NCBI GenBank assembly: GCA_963828185.1
Contig: CAWHDV010000007.1
Span: 121,531 to 185,530 of the forward strand
DNA length: 64,000 nucleotides
Reading direction: 5' to 3'
Source: Rhodoblastus sp963828185
GTDB lineage: Bacteria; Pseudomonadota; Alphaproteobacteria; Rhizobiales; Beijerinckiaceae
Shown: positions 8,809 through 18,585 of the stretch, piece after piece
Layout: every line of letters begins with the position of its first letter
Numbering within the stretch: position 1 is the stretch's first letter
The notes under the pieces: model-generated
The model's database searches: none
Seen by the model: only the letters and a program-made list of their open reading frames with translations
What the model was told of the DNA's origin: nothing
Program-made: the position numbers and the translations under genes

Positions 8809-10318
8809 TTAATCTCTTTGGGCGCGGTTCATTCGATCCAGTCGAACGAACGCCGCACCGCCTTCTCCCAGGATGCGAACAGTTTTGCGCGCGAAAACTC
8901 GTCCATCGCCGGGCGTCCAGCGCCTGTCCTCCGCCCAGTTGGCCTCGATCTCGGCCGGCGAATCCCAGAAGCCGACCGCCAGCCCGGCGGCATAGGCCGC
9001 GCCGAGCGCCGTGGTTTCGATGACTTTCGGCCGCACCACGGGGACGCCGAGAATATCGCTCTGGAACTGCATCAGCAGTTCATTGACCACCATGCCGCCG
9101 TCCACCCGCAACTCGCGCATCGCCACCCCGGAATCGCGGACCATGGCGTCGAGCACTTCCCGTGTTTGATAGGCGGTGGCCTCCAGCGCCGCGCGGGCGA
9201 TATGGCCTCTATTGGCGAAGCGCGTCAGGCCGGCGATGATCCCGCGCGCGTCCGTACGCCAGTGCGGCGCATAGAGGCCGGAAAAGGCCGGCGTGAAATA
9301 GACGTCGCCATTGTCGGCAACGCTCTTCGCGAGCGCCTCGATCTCGTCCGCGCCGCGGATCAGGCCAAGGTTGTCGCGCAGCCATTGCACCAGCGCGCCG
9401 GCGATGGCGATCGATCCCTCCAGCGCATAAACGGCGGGCTCAGCGCCGAGCTTGTAGCCGAGCGTGGTGATGAGGCCGGAGGTCGAGGGAAACGGCTTTT
9501 CGCCGGTGTTCATCAGCAGGAAACAGCCGGTGCCATAAGTGTTCTTCGCCTGGCCAGGCCTCAGGCAGGCCTGGCCGAACAAGGCCGCCTGCTGGTCGCC
9601 CAGGATGCCGGCGAGAGCGACGCCCGCCAGAGGCGCGCGAAGCAAACCAAAAATTTCGCTGGAGGAGCGGATTTGCGGCAGGCAGGCGCGCGGCAGTCCG
9701 AACAGGCCAAGAATTTCATCGTCCCAGTCGAGCGTCGTCAGATTCATCAGCTGGCGTGCGCGAGGCGTTGGTGACGTCGGTGACATGCAGCCCGCCGGTC
9801 AGGTTCCAGGCGATCCAGCTATCGATCGTGCCAAACAGCAGATCGCCGGCTTCGGCCTGTTTCTCGGCGCCGGGACAATGGTCCAGCAGCCAGCGCCATT
9901 TCAGCCCCGAAAAGTACGTCGCCAGCGGCAGGCCGGTTTTTTCGCGCAAAAAATCCTGGCCGCGTTCGCGCGCAAATCGCGCGACCAGTTTTTCGGTGCG
10001 CGTATCCATCCAGACGATCGCATTATGCAGCGGCTTTCCCGTCGCGCGACTCCAGATCAACGCGGTCTCGCGCTGGTTGGTCATGCCGACGGCGGCGAGG
10101 TCGGAAGGGCTAAGACCGGCTTTCGCCAGCCCGCCTGAGATCACCTGCCGCACATTGCGCCAGATTTCCTCTGCGTCATGCTCGACCCAGCCGGGTTGCG
10201 GGCAGATCTGCCGGTGCTCCCGCTGGTCGAGCGCGACGATCTCGCCCTTGCGGTCGAAGATGATGAAGCGTGAACTCGTCGTGCCCTGATCGATGGCGCC
10301 GACATATTTTTTCGTCAT
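8809..10318 (-). pseudogene. glpK: Glycerol kinase, interrupted by a one-base frameshift
   Basis: Two open frames together encode a complete glycerol kinase of about 502 residues. The first (from ATG 10318) carries MTKKYVGAIDQGTTSSRFIIF and runs to HVTDVTNASRT; the second resumes at QLMNLTTLDWDDEIL and continues to the normal C-terminus, with the ATP-site GTGCFLLMNTG and the DGGMVVNELLMQFQSD block. At 9753-9754 (GG on the plus strand) one base is extra compared with the frame needed to join them. All other motifs of the FGGY kinase family are intact. Glycerol kinase makes glycerol 3-phosphate for the GlpD encoded 13 bp upstream. The frameshift may be a sequencing error or a recent loss. Confidence 0.85.
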
Positions 10319-10331
10319 CGCCGGCTCCGCG

Positions 10332-11861
10332 TCAGTTCTTCAGCTTTCCGGCGAGATAGCCGGCAAGCCTTTCGATCCGGATTTCGCTCCCGCGCAGACC
10401 GAGTTTCGAGCGCCGCCACAAGATATCCTCGACCGTGCGCGCCCATTCGCGCTCGACGAGATGATCGACCTCGGCGCCAAAAAGCCCGCCGCCGAAATCC
10501 TCGCCGAGATCCTGCAACTGTCGCGCCTGCCCGAGAAAATCCAGGCAGAGCGCGCCATAGGCGCGGGCCAGCCGCCGCGCCAGCGTCGCGTCGAGGAAGG
10601 GTTTTTCCGCCTGCAACCTTGCAATGAAGCCTGCGAGGTCCGCGCCCGGAAGCTTTCCGCCCGGCAAAGGCGCCTCCGCCGTCCACGGCGCGCCGCGCGC
10701 GCCAATCAGCGCGCCGGCGCGAACGAGGATTTTTTCCGCCAGCAGCCGATAGGATGTGATCTTGCCGCCGAACACATTGATCAGCGGCGCTCCGTCGACG
10801 CGTTCATGTTCAATGAAAGTCTCGCGCGTCGCCTTTCGCGCGATCGAGGCGCCGTCGTCAACCAGCGCCCGGAGGCCGGAGAACGACCAGACCACGTCGG
10901 AAAGTCCGATCTGTCGCGCAAAAACGGCGTTGGCGGCGCGCAAAAGATAGTCCGTCTCCTCCGGCGTGATGGCGACCGCGTCCGGCGCGCCGTAAAAATC
11001 GACGTCGGTCGTGCCGATCAAGGTGAAATCGTCCTGCCAGGCGATGGCGAAAACGATGCGCCCGTCCGGATTCTGGAAGATATAGGCGCCGTCATGATCG
11101 AACATTTTTGGCGCCACGATATGGCTGCCGCGCACCAGGCGCAGGCGTCCCGGCCGCCCTTTCGGCAGCACCTGGGCGAGAACTCCATCGGCCCAGGGAC
11201 CGGCGGCGTTGACCAGCAGTCGGGAGAGAATTTCGCGCGTGCGGCCGCTCTCCCGGTCGCGCAGGGCGATCTTCCACAGCCCCCCGGCCGGGCGCGCGGA
11301 AATGACCTGCGTACGTAAAAAAATTGCGGCGCCGCGATCGGCGGCGTCGCGCGCATTGAGCACGACCAGCCGCGCGTCATCGACGCGGCAGTCGGAATAT
11401 TCGAAGGCGCGGCCGAATTGCGGCTTGAGGGGAAGTCCTCTCGGCTCGCGCGTGAGGTCGAGCGCAGCCGCGCCAGGCAATTTTTCCCGCCCGCCCAAAT
11501 GGTCATAAAGGAAGAGGCCGAGCCGCAGCAGCCAGGTCGGCCGCATGCCCTCCTGCGCGGGCAGGACGAAGCGCAGCGGCTCGACAAGGTGCGGGGCTAT
11601 GCGCAACAACGTTTCGCGCTCCTTCAACGCCTCGCGCACCAGCCAGAATTCGTGTGTTTCCAGATAACGCAGGCCGCCGTGGATGAGCTTGGTCGATTTC
11701 GACGATGTCCCGCTGGCGAGATCGTTCATCTCGGCGAGCCCCGTCACGTAGCCGCGACCCGCGGCGTCGCGCGCCACGCCGCAGCCGTTGACGCCGCCGC
11801 CAATGATGAAAACGTCAAACGGTTGTCCGCCTTCGCGCCCTGCCGGCGCCGCCGAATTCAT
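10332..11861 (-). CDS. glpD: Aerobic glycerol-3-phosphate dehydrogenase
   Basis: A 509-residue FAD-dependent, quinone-linked dehydrogenase. ATG 11861 is preferred over an in-frame start at 11912 because of a GGGGGA ribosome site and because the FAD-binding motif (VFIIGGGVNGCGVARDAAGRG, shown here only in part) then sits at about residue 16. Other family marks are SSKSTKLIHGGLRYLE, LVNAAGPWAD, GTTDVDFYG and GGKITSYRLLAE. It oxidises glycerol 3-phosphate to dihydroxyacetone phosphate at the inner face of the membrane. It lies directly upstream of glpK and forms a glycerol-use operon; no glpF or glpR is nearby. Confidence 0.93.
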   Translation of the reverse strand: MNSAAPAGREGGQPFDVFIIGGGVNGCGVARDAAGRGYVTGLAEMNDLASGTSSKSTKLIHGGLRYLETHEFWLVREALKERETLLRIAPHLVEPLRFVLPAQEGMRPTWLLRLGLFLYDHLGGREKLPGAAALDLTREPRGLPLKPQFGRAFEYSDCRVDDARLVVLNARDAADRGAAIFLRTQVISARPAGGLWKIALRDRESGRTREILSRLLVNAAGPWADGVLAQVLPKGRPGRLRLVRGSHIVAPKMFDHDGAYIFQNPDGRIVFAIAWQDDFTLIGTTDVDFYGAPDAVAITPEETDYLLRAANAVFARQIGLSDVVWSFSGLRALVDDGASIARKATRETFIEHERVDGAPLINVFGGKITSYRLLAEKILVRAGALIGARGAPWTAEAPLPGGKLPGADLAGFIARLQAEKPFLDATLARRLARAYGALCLDFLGQARQLQDLGEDFGGGLFGAEVDHLVEREWARTVEDILWRRSKLGLRGSEIRIERLAGYLAGKLKN

Positions 11862-11973
11862 CACGGCTGTCCCCCTGTGGCACAATATCGGGCGGCGCGC
11901 GGCTTGCGTCAAACCGGGCGGAACTTATGTAATCTGAAAGACCCGGCCGTGCGGTCGGGTCGGAGGCGCCTGC

Positions 11974-14900
11974 ATGGTCCTGGCAGATGTTTCGGCTACG
12001 GGTCCGCCGGAAAGACGCGACCGCGATCCGGTTTTCACGGAGGGCAGCGCTTCGCCTGGGCGCCGCTTCCTGTCGGGCGTGCAGGCTCTGGCGCGATTGC
12101 CGATCCTGCAACGCCAGCGCGACTCGGCCGTGGGCAGGAACACCGCCGGCTTTGTTTCGGGCTATCGCGGCTCGCCGCTCGGCGGCCTCGACCAGACGCT
12201 TTGGCAAAACAGCGCCGAGCTCGAAGCGCATCGCATAAAATTCCAGCCCGGCCTCAACGAGGACCTGGCCGCGACTGCCGTTTGGGGCTCGCAGCAGGTC
12301 AACCTGTTCGAGGGCGCGCTCTACGACGGCGTCTTCGCGCTCTGGTACGCCAAGGGTCCCGGAGTCGACCGCAGCATGGACGTGCTGAAACACGCCAACG
12401 CGGCGGGGACTTCGCTTTGGGGCGGCGTGCTGGCCATCGCCGGCGACGACCACGGCGCGCGCTCCTCGACCTTGCCGCACCAGAGCGAACACATGTTCGC
12501 CTCCGCCATGATTCCCGTGCTCAATCCGTCCGGCGTGCAGGACTATCTCGATTTCGGCCTGCACGGCTGGGCGATGTCGCGCTATTCCGGCTGCTGGATC
12601 GCGCTGAAGGCCACGGCCGACACGGTCGAAAGCTCGGCCGTGGTGTCGCTCGATCCCTTCCGCATCAAGTCGATCATACCCGCGGATTTCGCCCTGCCGC
12701 CCGACGGGCTGAACATCCGCTGGCCGGATTCGGCGCTGGAGCAGGAGCTGCGGCTCCAGCACACCAAGGTCTACGCGGCCATGGCTTACGCGCGGGCCAA
12801 CCAGCTCGACCGCATCGTCATTGACAGCCCGCGCGCCCGGCTGGGGGTAATAACGACGGGCAAATCCTACCTCGACGTGCGCCAGGCGCTCGACGATCTC
12901 TGCATCGATGCGGCCCGCGCCGCCGAAATCGGATTGCGGGTCTACAAGGTCGGCATGAACTGGCCGCTCGATGCCGAGGGCGTGCGCCATTTCGCCGAAG
13001 GGCTCGAGGAAATTCTTGTCGTCGAGGAAAAGCGCCAGCTGATCGAATACCAGCTCAAGGAGCAGCTTTACAATTGGCGCGACGACGTGCGCCCGCGCGT
13101 GATCGGCAAATATTCCGACAAGGGCGAATGGGAATTGCCGCACGAGGAATGGCAACTCCCGGCCGCCGGCGAATTGAGCCCGGCGATCATCGCGCGCGTC
13201 GTCGCGGCGCGCATCGCGCGTTTCCACAAGGACGAGTCGCTGGCGGAAAGGCTGGCGCTGCTGAACGCGAATGAAAAAAACGCTGTCGCGCTAAAGTCCA
13301 TGCCGACGCGGGCGCCGCATTATTGCTCCGGCTGTCCCCACAATACCTCGACGATGAACCTGCCCGAAGGCAGCCGGGCGCTGGCCGGCATCGGCTGCCA
13401 TTACATGGCGACCTGGCTCAATCCGGAAGTCACCCAGACATTTTCGCAGATGGGCGGCGAGGGCGCCGCATGGGTTGGCCAGGCGCCCTTCACCGCGGCC
13501 CGCCACGTCTTCGCCAATCTCGGCGACGGCACCTACCAGCATTCGGGCCTGCTGGCGATCCGGCAAGCGGTGGCGGCGAAGGCGCAGATCACTTACAAGA
13601 TCCTCTACAACGACGCGGTGGCGATGACCGGGGGACAGCCGGTCGAAGGCGCGCTGACCGTGCCGATGATCGCGCGGCAGCTTTTGGCGGAGAACGTCGT
13701 CCGCGTCGTCGTGGTGAGCGAGTTTCCGGAGCATTATCTCGGGACCGGCCAGCTGCCGCGCGGCGTCGATGTGCATGATCGCCATGCGCTCCAGGATGTC
13801 GAGCGGACGCTGCGCGAGATCGACGGCGTCACGGCGATCATTTACGACCAGACCTGCGCGGCGGAAAAACGCCGCCGGCGCAAGACGGGCGCTTATCCCG
13901 ATCCGCCGGTGCGCGCCTTCATCAATGCCCGCGTGTGCGAAAACTGCGGCGATTGCAGCGCGAAATCGAACTGCATGTCGGTTGTTCCGATCGAGACCGC
14001 GTTCGGGCGCAAGCGTCAGATCGACCAGTCCTCCTGCAACAAGGATTTTTCCTGCGTCGAGGGATTCTGTCCGAGCTTCGTCACGGTGACGGGCGGACGG
14101 CTGCACAAGCCGAAAGGCGACAAGACGCTGGACTGGCTCGGCAGCCTGCCCGAGCCAACGCCCGCGCCGCTCATCGAGCCCTGCGGCATCCTCATCACCG
14201 GCGTCGGCGGCACGGGCGTCGTCACGCTCGGCGCCTTGATCGGCGCCGCCGCCGCGCTGGAGGACAAAGCCGTGTCCGCGCTCGACATGGCCGGCCTGGC
14301 GCAAAAAGGCGGGCCCGTCACCACCCATATCAGGATCGCCAATCACGACGAGGACTTGCACGCCACGCGTATTTCTTCGGGCGAGGCGTGCGTGCTGATC
14401 GGCTGCGACCTCGTCGTATCCGCCTCGCCGGAAACGATCTTCAAGCTGCGGCCCGGTTTTACCCGCGCCGTCGTCAACAATGATTTTTCCATCACCAGCG
14501 AATTCGTCCGCGCCTTCGCCGCGCAAGCGAAGACCGGCGACCTCAAAGCGCATGCGGACCCCACGTTCCCGGGCGAGGCGATGGAGCAGGTGATCGCCGA
14601 CGCCTGTGGCGCCGGCCGCGCCGATTTCCTGCCGGCGTCGCGGCTGGCGACGGCGCTGCTCGGCGATTCCATCGCCACCAATCCTTTCCTGCTCGGCTAC
14701 GCGTACCAGAAGGGCGTCCTGCCGCTGCGAGGCGCGTCGCTGCTCAAGGCGATCGAGGCGCATGGCGTCGCGGTCGAACAGAACAGCTGCGCCTTCTATT
14801 GGGGACGCCGCGCCGCGCATGATCCCGAGGCGACCGAAAAGGCCGCGGGGCTCACCAAGGCGCGGCAAGATGAGGCGCCTCTCGCGCAACGGCCGCTGCC

Positions 14901-15555
14901 GCAAATGGTCGATTTCCTGGCGGATGAATTGCGCGCCTATCAGAACGAGAAATACGCCGCGCGTTTTCGCGCGAAGGTCGCGATGGTCCGCTCCGCGGAA
15001 GCGCGGATCGACCCGGCGAGCGAAAATTTCTCGCGCGCTTTCGCCCTGTCTTATCACAAGCTGCTCGCCTTCAAGGACGAGTATGAAGTCGCGCGCCTTT
15101 TCACACGGCAGGAATTCCTCGACCAGATCGATGCGACGTTCGAAGGCGATTATGCGCTGACGTTTCATTTCGCGCCGCCGATCCTTTCCTCCCCCACAGC
15201 CGACGCGCCGCGCAAACGCAGCTTTGGCGGCTGGATGCTCGGGCTGCTGCGCCTTCTCTCCGCCATGCGTTTTCTCCGCGGCTCGGCGCTCGACCCATTC
15301 CGCTTCTCGCCCGACCGCCGCGCCGAGCGGGAGCTCATCGCCGACTATGAACGGATGATCGCCGAAATGATCGCCGCGCTTTCGCCGGGCAATCTCGCGC
15401 TCGCAAATGAGCTGGCGGCGCTGCCGCAACAAATTCGCGGCTATGGCCCGGTGAAGGCGCGTTATGCCGCGCAGGCGAAAAAGCGCGAAACGGAGCTGAA
15501 GCGGCGCTTTTTCGCGGCGAGCGAAAAGTCTCGCGCCGCGGAGGACGTGAAATGA
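11974..15555 (+). CDS. Indolepyruvate ferredoxin oxidoreductase, fused alpha-beta-gamma type
   Basis: A 1,193-residue single-chain 2-oxoacid:ferredoxin oxidoreductase. ATG 11974 follows a GGAGGCG ribosome site. The N-terminal part has the pyrimidine-binding domain (FVSGYRGSPLGG), the middle the thiamine-diphosphate domain (CSGCPHNTST, GGEGAAWVGQ, NLGDGTY), then a ferredoxin-like cysteine cluster near residues 655-661 (CENCGDC) with further Cys to about 690, and finally the gamma domain (GVGGTGVVTLG). It oxidatively decarboxylates aryl or branched 2-oxoacids to acyl-CoA. The length is normal for the alphaproteobacterial fused form. It may work with the leucine and aromatic amino-acid catabolism encoded nearby. 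Its stop overlaps the next start. Confidence 0.93.
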   Translation: MVLADVSATGPPERRDRDPVFTEGSASPGRRFLSGVQALARLPILQRQRDSAVGRNTAGFVSGYRGSPLGGLDQTLWQNSAELEAHRIKFQPGLNEDLAATAVWGSQQVNLFEGALYDGVFALWYAKGPGVDRSMDVLKHANAAGTSLWGGVLAIAGDDHGARSSTLPHQSEHMFASAMIPVLNPSGVQDYLDFGLHGWAMSRYSGCWIALKATADTVESSAVVSLDPFRIKSIIPADFALPPDGLNIRWPDSALEQELRLQHTKVYAAMAYARANQLDRIVIDSPRARLGVITTGKSYLDVRQALDDLCIDAARAAEIGLRVYKVGMNWPLDAEGVRHFAEGLEEILVVEEKRQLIEYQLKEQLYNWRDDVRPRVIGKYSDKGEWELPHEEWQLPAAGELSPAIIARVVAARIARFHKDESLAERLALLNANEKNAVALKSMPTRAPHYCSGCPHNTSTMNLPEGSRALAGIGCHYMATWLNPEVTQTFSQMGGEGAAWVGQAPFTAARHVFANLGDGTYQHSGLLAIRQAVAAKAQITYKILYNDAVAMTGGQPVEGALTVPMIARQLLAENVVRVVVVSEFPEHYLGTGQLPRGVDVHDRHALQDVERTLREIDGVTAIIYDQTCAAEKRRRRKTGAYPDPPVRAFINARVCENCGDCSAKSNCMSVVPIETAFGRKRQIDQSSCNKDFSCVEGFCPSFVTVTGGRLHKPKGDKTLDWLGSLPEPTPAPLIEPCGILITGVGGTGVVTLGALIGAAAALEDKAVSALDMAGLAQKGGPVTTHIRIANHDEDLHATRISSGEACVLIGCDLVVSASPETIFKLRPGFTRAVVNNDFSITSEFVRAFAAQAKTGDLKAHADPTFPGEAMEQVIADACGAGRADFLPASRLATALLGDSIATNPFLLGYAYQKGVLPLRGASLLKAIEAHGVAVEQNSCAFYWGRRAAHDPEATEKAAGLTKARQDEAPLAQRPLPQMVDFLADELRAYQNEKYAARFRAKVAMVRSAEARIDPASENFSRAFALSYHKLLAFKDEYEVARLFTRQEFLDQIDATFEGDYALTFHFAPPILSSPTADAPRKRSFGGWMLGLLRLLSAMRFLRGSALDPFRFSPDRRAERELIADYERMIAEMIAALSPGNLALANELAALPQQIRGYGPVKARYAAQAKKRETELKRRFFAASEKSRAAEDVK

Positions 15556-16037
15556 CGATCGAGCCACGCATCACGCTTTGCCTGTGGTTCGACGGACAGG
15601 CGGAGGAGGCTGCGCTATTTTACGTCTCGCTGTTGCCGGATTCGCGCATCGACGATATCTCGCGCGCCCCCGCCGATTATCCCGCGGGCGAGGCGGGAAA
15701 GGTCTTGCTCGTCGCATTCACGCTGGCCGGACAGAAATTCCAGGCCCTCAACGGCGGACCGCAATTCAAGTTCAACGAAGCGATCTCCATGTCGGTCAAT
15801 TGCGCCGACCAGGCGGAGGTGGATCGCCTCTGGAATGCGCTCACCGAGAAAGGCGGCAGTCCCGTCCAGTGCGGCTGGCTGAAAGACCGCTTCGGCCTGT
15901 CCTGGCAGATCGTGCCCGACGCGCTGCCGCGCCTGATGCGGCAGGGCGACGCCGCGCAGGGCGCTCGCGTGTTCAAGGCGATGATGGGAATGGTCAAGCT
16001 CGATGTCGCGGCCCTCGAGCGCGCTTTTGCCGGTTAG
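15552..16037 (+). CDS. VOC-superfamily protein (PhnB-like)
   Basis: A 161-residue protein of the vicinal-oxygen-chelate superfamily, PhnB type, starting at ATG 15552 in a four-base overlap with the preceding oxidoreductase. Diagnostic text includes ITLCLWFDGQAEEAALFYVSLLPDS, the FQALNGGP block, the EVDRLWNALTEKGG helix and CGWLKDRFGLSWQIVP. Proteins of this group are often called 3-demethylubiquinone methyltransferase-like, but that name is not supported; the fold binds metals and small ligands. Function unknown. Translational coupling suggests co-expression with the oxidoreductase, not a shared pathway. Confidence 0.85.
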   Translation: MTIEPRITLCLWFDGQAEEAALFYVSLLPDSRIDDISRAPADYPAGEAGKVLLVAFTLAGQKFQALNGGPQFKFNEAISMSVNCADQAEVDRLWNALTEKGGSPVQCGWLKDRFGLSWQIVPDALPRLMRQGDAAQGARVFKAMMGMVKLDVAALERAFAG

Positions 16038-16061
16038 CGAGCACCTGAGAGGAGAAACGCC

Positions 16062-16412
16062 ATGAGCCATTACGCCGACATTTTCGTCGTTCCGGTCCCG
16101 ACCCGGAACATCGAGACCTATCGCCAGCAAGCCGAGCTGTTCGTCAAGGTCTGGCGGGAGAATGGCGCCATGTCCTGTATAGAGTTCGAGGCCGATGACG
16201 CGCCCTCCGGCAAGCTCACCTCGTTTCCGCAAAGCGTCGATCTGCAGCCGGACGAAAAGGTCTTCGTCGGCATGGCGACCTATGCGTCGCGCGCCCAGCG
16301 CGACGAGGTCAACGCCAAAGCGATGAAGGACCCGCGCATGACGGGAATGACGCAGACGTTCGACGGCAAGCGCCTGATCTTTGGCGGCTTCAAGTCCTTC
16401 GTTGGCGACTGA
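16062..16412 (+). CDS. DUF1428 family protein
   Basis: A 116-residue protein starting at ATG 16062 behind a strong GAGAGGAG ribosome site. It begins MSHYADIFVVPVP and contains SFPQSVDLQPDEKVFVGMATYASRAQRDEV and MKDPRM, all typical of the DUF1428 (YbaA-like) family, small ferredoxin-like folds with no established reaction. It lies 24 bp after the VOC gene and probably shares its transcript. VOC and DUF1428 genes are often found close together, which may reflect a shared stress-protein setting. Confidence 0.85.
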   Translation: MSHYADIFVVPVPTRNIETYRQQAELFVKVWRENGAMSCIEFEADDAPSGKLTSFPQSVDLQPDEKVFVGMATYASRAQRDEVNAKAMKDPRMTGMTQTFDGKRLIFGGFKSFVGD

Positions 16413-16417
16413 CCGGT

Positions 16418-17887
16418 TTACGCGGCGGCGTCGGCCACGGCTTTCGCGGTCCACAAATGTTGCGCCGCATAGGCGCGCCAGGGGCGCCAGGCTTCCGCGC
16501 GGCGCAGAAGGTCTTCGGCCGTCGGTCGCTTGCCGTCGCGATCGGCCATTGCGCGCAGCAGGCCGATATCGCTCGCCGGGAAGGCGTCGGGATCGCGCAA
16601 GAGCCGCATGGCGATATAATGCGCGGTCCAGGCGCCGACGCCGGGCAAGGCGCAAAGCTGCGCCACCGCCTCGTCGAGCGACCGCCCGGGCGCGAAAATT
16701 CGCGGATCCGCGACGACCGAGGCCGCGAGTTTCATCAGGCATTCGGCCCGGCCGCGCGGCATGCCGAGGCGCGCGGGGTCGGCGCGCGAAAAGGCTATGG
16801 GCTCTGGGAAAACATGGGTCAGGACGGGATCGGCGCAACGCAGTTTTTCACCGTATTGCGCCGTCAGTCTGCCGGCGAGGTTCGCGGCGCTGGCGACCGA
16901 CACCTGCTGGCCGAGAACGGCGCGCACGGCCAGTTCGAAACCATCCCAGGCGCCGGGCAGCCGCAGGCCGGGACGGGCGGCGATGAGCGGCGCGAGCAAT
17001 GAATCTTTCGCCAGATCGAACGCGACCGCATCGGGGTCGGCCGCGAGATCGAACACGCGCCGCAGCCGCGCGATGATGCTGGCGAGCGCCGAGAGTTCTG
17101 GCAGGCGAATGCTCACTTTCAGCGCGTCGCCCTTGCCCGGCTGCACGGAGAGGGTTCCATGTTCGCCCTGCATGCAGATGGTCCGGCGATAAATCTCCCC
17201 CTCGACGCATTCGACGCCGCGGATTGCGCGGGCGCGCAAAAAGGCGAGCATGGCCGGCCAGTCGTAGGGCGGCTTGTAGCGCAGCAGCAAAGTGGTCTCG
17301 CCTTGCTCGTCTTTTGAAGCGCTGGCGTAGCCAGGGCGGCGCAACGCCGTGGGCGGCCGGAGATAAAGGTCGAGAAATGTCTCGTTGAAGCGGCGCAGGC
17401 TGCCGAAGCCGGACGCCAGCGCGATCTCGGTCATCGGCAGCGACGTCTCATGGATCAGCTGCTTGGCCAGCAGGACGCGGCGCGTCTGGGCGACCGCAAT
17501 GGGCGAGGCGCCGACGTGCTGGCTGAACAGGCGGCGCAACTGGCGCTCGCCTACGCCCAGCCGTTCCGCCAGGACTTCGACGGGCGCCTCGTCGAGCGCG
17601 CCCATTTCGATCAGCGCCAGCGCCTTTGAGACTGTATTGGAGGATCCGCGCCAGGCGCCGAGATCGGGCGCGGTTTCCGGCCGGCAGCGCAGGCAGGGCC
17701 GATAGCCGGCCTCCTGCGCCGCCGCGGCGCTCGGAAAGAACAGCACGTTTTCCCGGCGCGGCGTGCGCGCCGGGCAGATGGGTCGGCAGTAAATTCCGGT
17801 CGTCTTGACGGCGGTGAACAGGCGGCCGTCGAAACGCGGATCGCGGGCGCAGATCGCGCGGTAGCAGGCGTCGTGGTCGAGTTCCAT
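16418..17887 (-). CDS. alkA: DNA-3-methyladenine glycosylase fused to Ada zinc domain and AraC domain (AlkA type)
   Basis: A 489-residue three-part protein. ATG 17887 is preferred over a TTG at 17890; AGGA lies eight bases upstream. Residues 1-75 form the Ada metal-binding domain with Cys 34, 38, 65 and 68, the first of which in Ada takes methyl groups from phosphotriesters. Residues 85-180 are an AraC-type helix-turn-helix (LAERLGVGERQLRRLF, IALASGFGSLRRFNETF). The rest is AlkA N-terminal and HhH-GPD glycosylase (ALPGVGAWTAHYIAMR with a downstream catalytic Asp in DIGL). It probably senses methylation, activates transcription and excises alkylated bases. The Ada guanine methyltransferase domain is absent here and supplied by the divergent ogt. 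Confidence 0.9.
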   Translation of the reverse strand: MELDHDACYRAICARDPRFDGRLFTAVKTTGIYCRPICPARTPRRENVLFFPSAAAAQEAGYRPCLRCRPETAPDLGAWRGSSNTVSKALALIEMGALDEAPVEVLAERLGVGERQLRRLFSQHVGASPIAVAQTRRVLLAKQLIHETSLPMTEIALASGFGSLRRFNETFLDLYLRPPTALRRPGYASASKDEQGETTLLLRYKPPYDWPAMLAFLRARAIRGVECVEGEIYRRTICMQGEHGTLSVQPGKGDALKVSIRLPELSALASIIARLRRVFDLAADPDAVAFDLAKDSLLAPLIAARPGLRLPGAWDGFELAVRAVLGQQVSVASAANLAGRLTAQYGEKLRCADPVLTHVFPEPIAFSRADPARLGMPRGRAECLMKLAASVVADPRIFAPGRSLDEAVAQLCALPGVGAWTAHYIAMRLLRDPDAFPASDIGLLRAMADRDGKRPTAEDLLRRAEAWRPWRAYAAQHLWTAKAVADAAA

Positions 17888-18000
17888 CAACGCATCCTGC
17901 GCCTTTCGGTCCGCGCCGTCTCGCGGTTTTCGGACATGGTCCCCATGCGCGTCCGAAATCCGCCAGAACTCTTGACGCCTCTTGTGACACGTTTGCCGCC

Positions 18001-18585
18001 ATGACCGAACTTAGCCTTTTCCTCGAAACCCTGGCGACGCCGACCGGCGTCATGCGCCTCATGACGGACGCAGACGGCGCCGTTCGCCTGCTCGACTGGG
18101 ACGATCACGCCGGCCGGCTCGATCGCCTCCTGCGCCTGCACTGCGGCCCCGAGCGCCCTCGCGTAAAACCCCATCCCGATGTCTCGACCGCGCGGCGCGC
18201 GCTGGAAGCCTATTTCGGCGGCGATGCCGCAGCCATCGACACGCTTGCCGTCGCGACCGGGGGCGCGTCGTTCCAGCGCCAGGTGTGGGAGGCGCTGCGC
18301 AAAATCCCTGCCGGCTCCACCGCCAGCTACGGCGCGGTCGCGGCGCGGATCGGCCGGGGCAGAGCGGTGCGCGCCGTCGGCATGGCCAATAATGCCAATC
18401 CGGTGGCGATCATCGTTCCCTGTCATCGCGTGATCGGCGCGGACGGGTCGCTCACCGGCTATGGCGGCGGCCTCGATCGCAAGCTCTGGCTGCTGCGCCA
18501 CGAAGGCGCGATGATCAGCGAACCGCCGTTCCGGTCAAGGCGCGCGTCACCTTCGACTCCGGATTGCGCCCGAGAGTCCGGCTGA
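18001..18585 (+). CDS. ogt: Methylated-DNA--protein-cysteine methyltransferase
   Basis: A 194-residue O6-alkylguanine repair protein starting at ATG 18001. The catalytic PCHRV motif has its methyl-accepting Cys at residue 141, preceded by the helix SFQRQVWEALRKIPAGSTASYGAVA and the Arg finger region RAVGMANN. The domain ends near residue 168 (LWLLRHEGA); the last 25 residues are a Ser/Arg-rich extension that overlaps the 3' end of the HMG-CoA lyase gene by 71 bases on the other strand. It starts 113 bp from alkA, divergently, so the two probably share a control region responding to alkylation damage. Confidence 0.92.
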   Translation: MTELSLFLETLATPTGVMRLMTDADGAVRLLDWDDHAGRLDRLLRLHCGPERPRVKPHPDVSTARRALEAYFGGDAAAIDTLAVATGGASFQRQVWEALRKIPAGSTASYGAVAARIGRGRAVRAVGMANNANPVAIIVPCHRVIGADGSLTGYGGGLDRKLWLLRHEGAMISEPPFRSRRASPSTPDCARESG

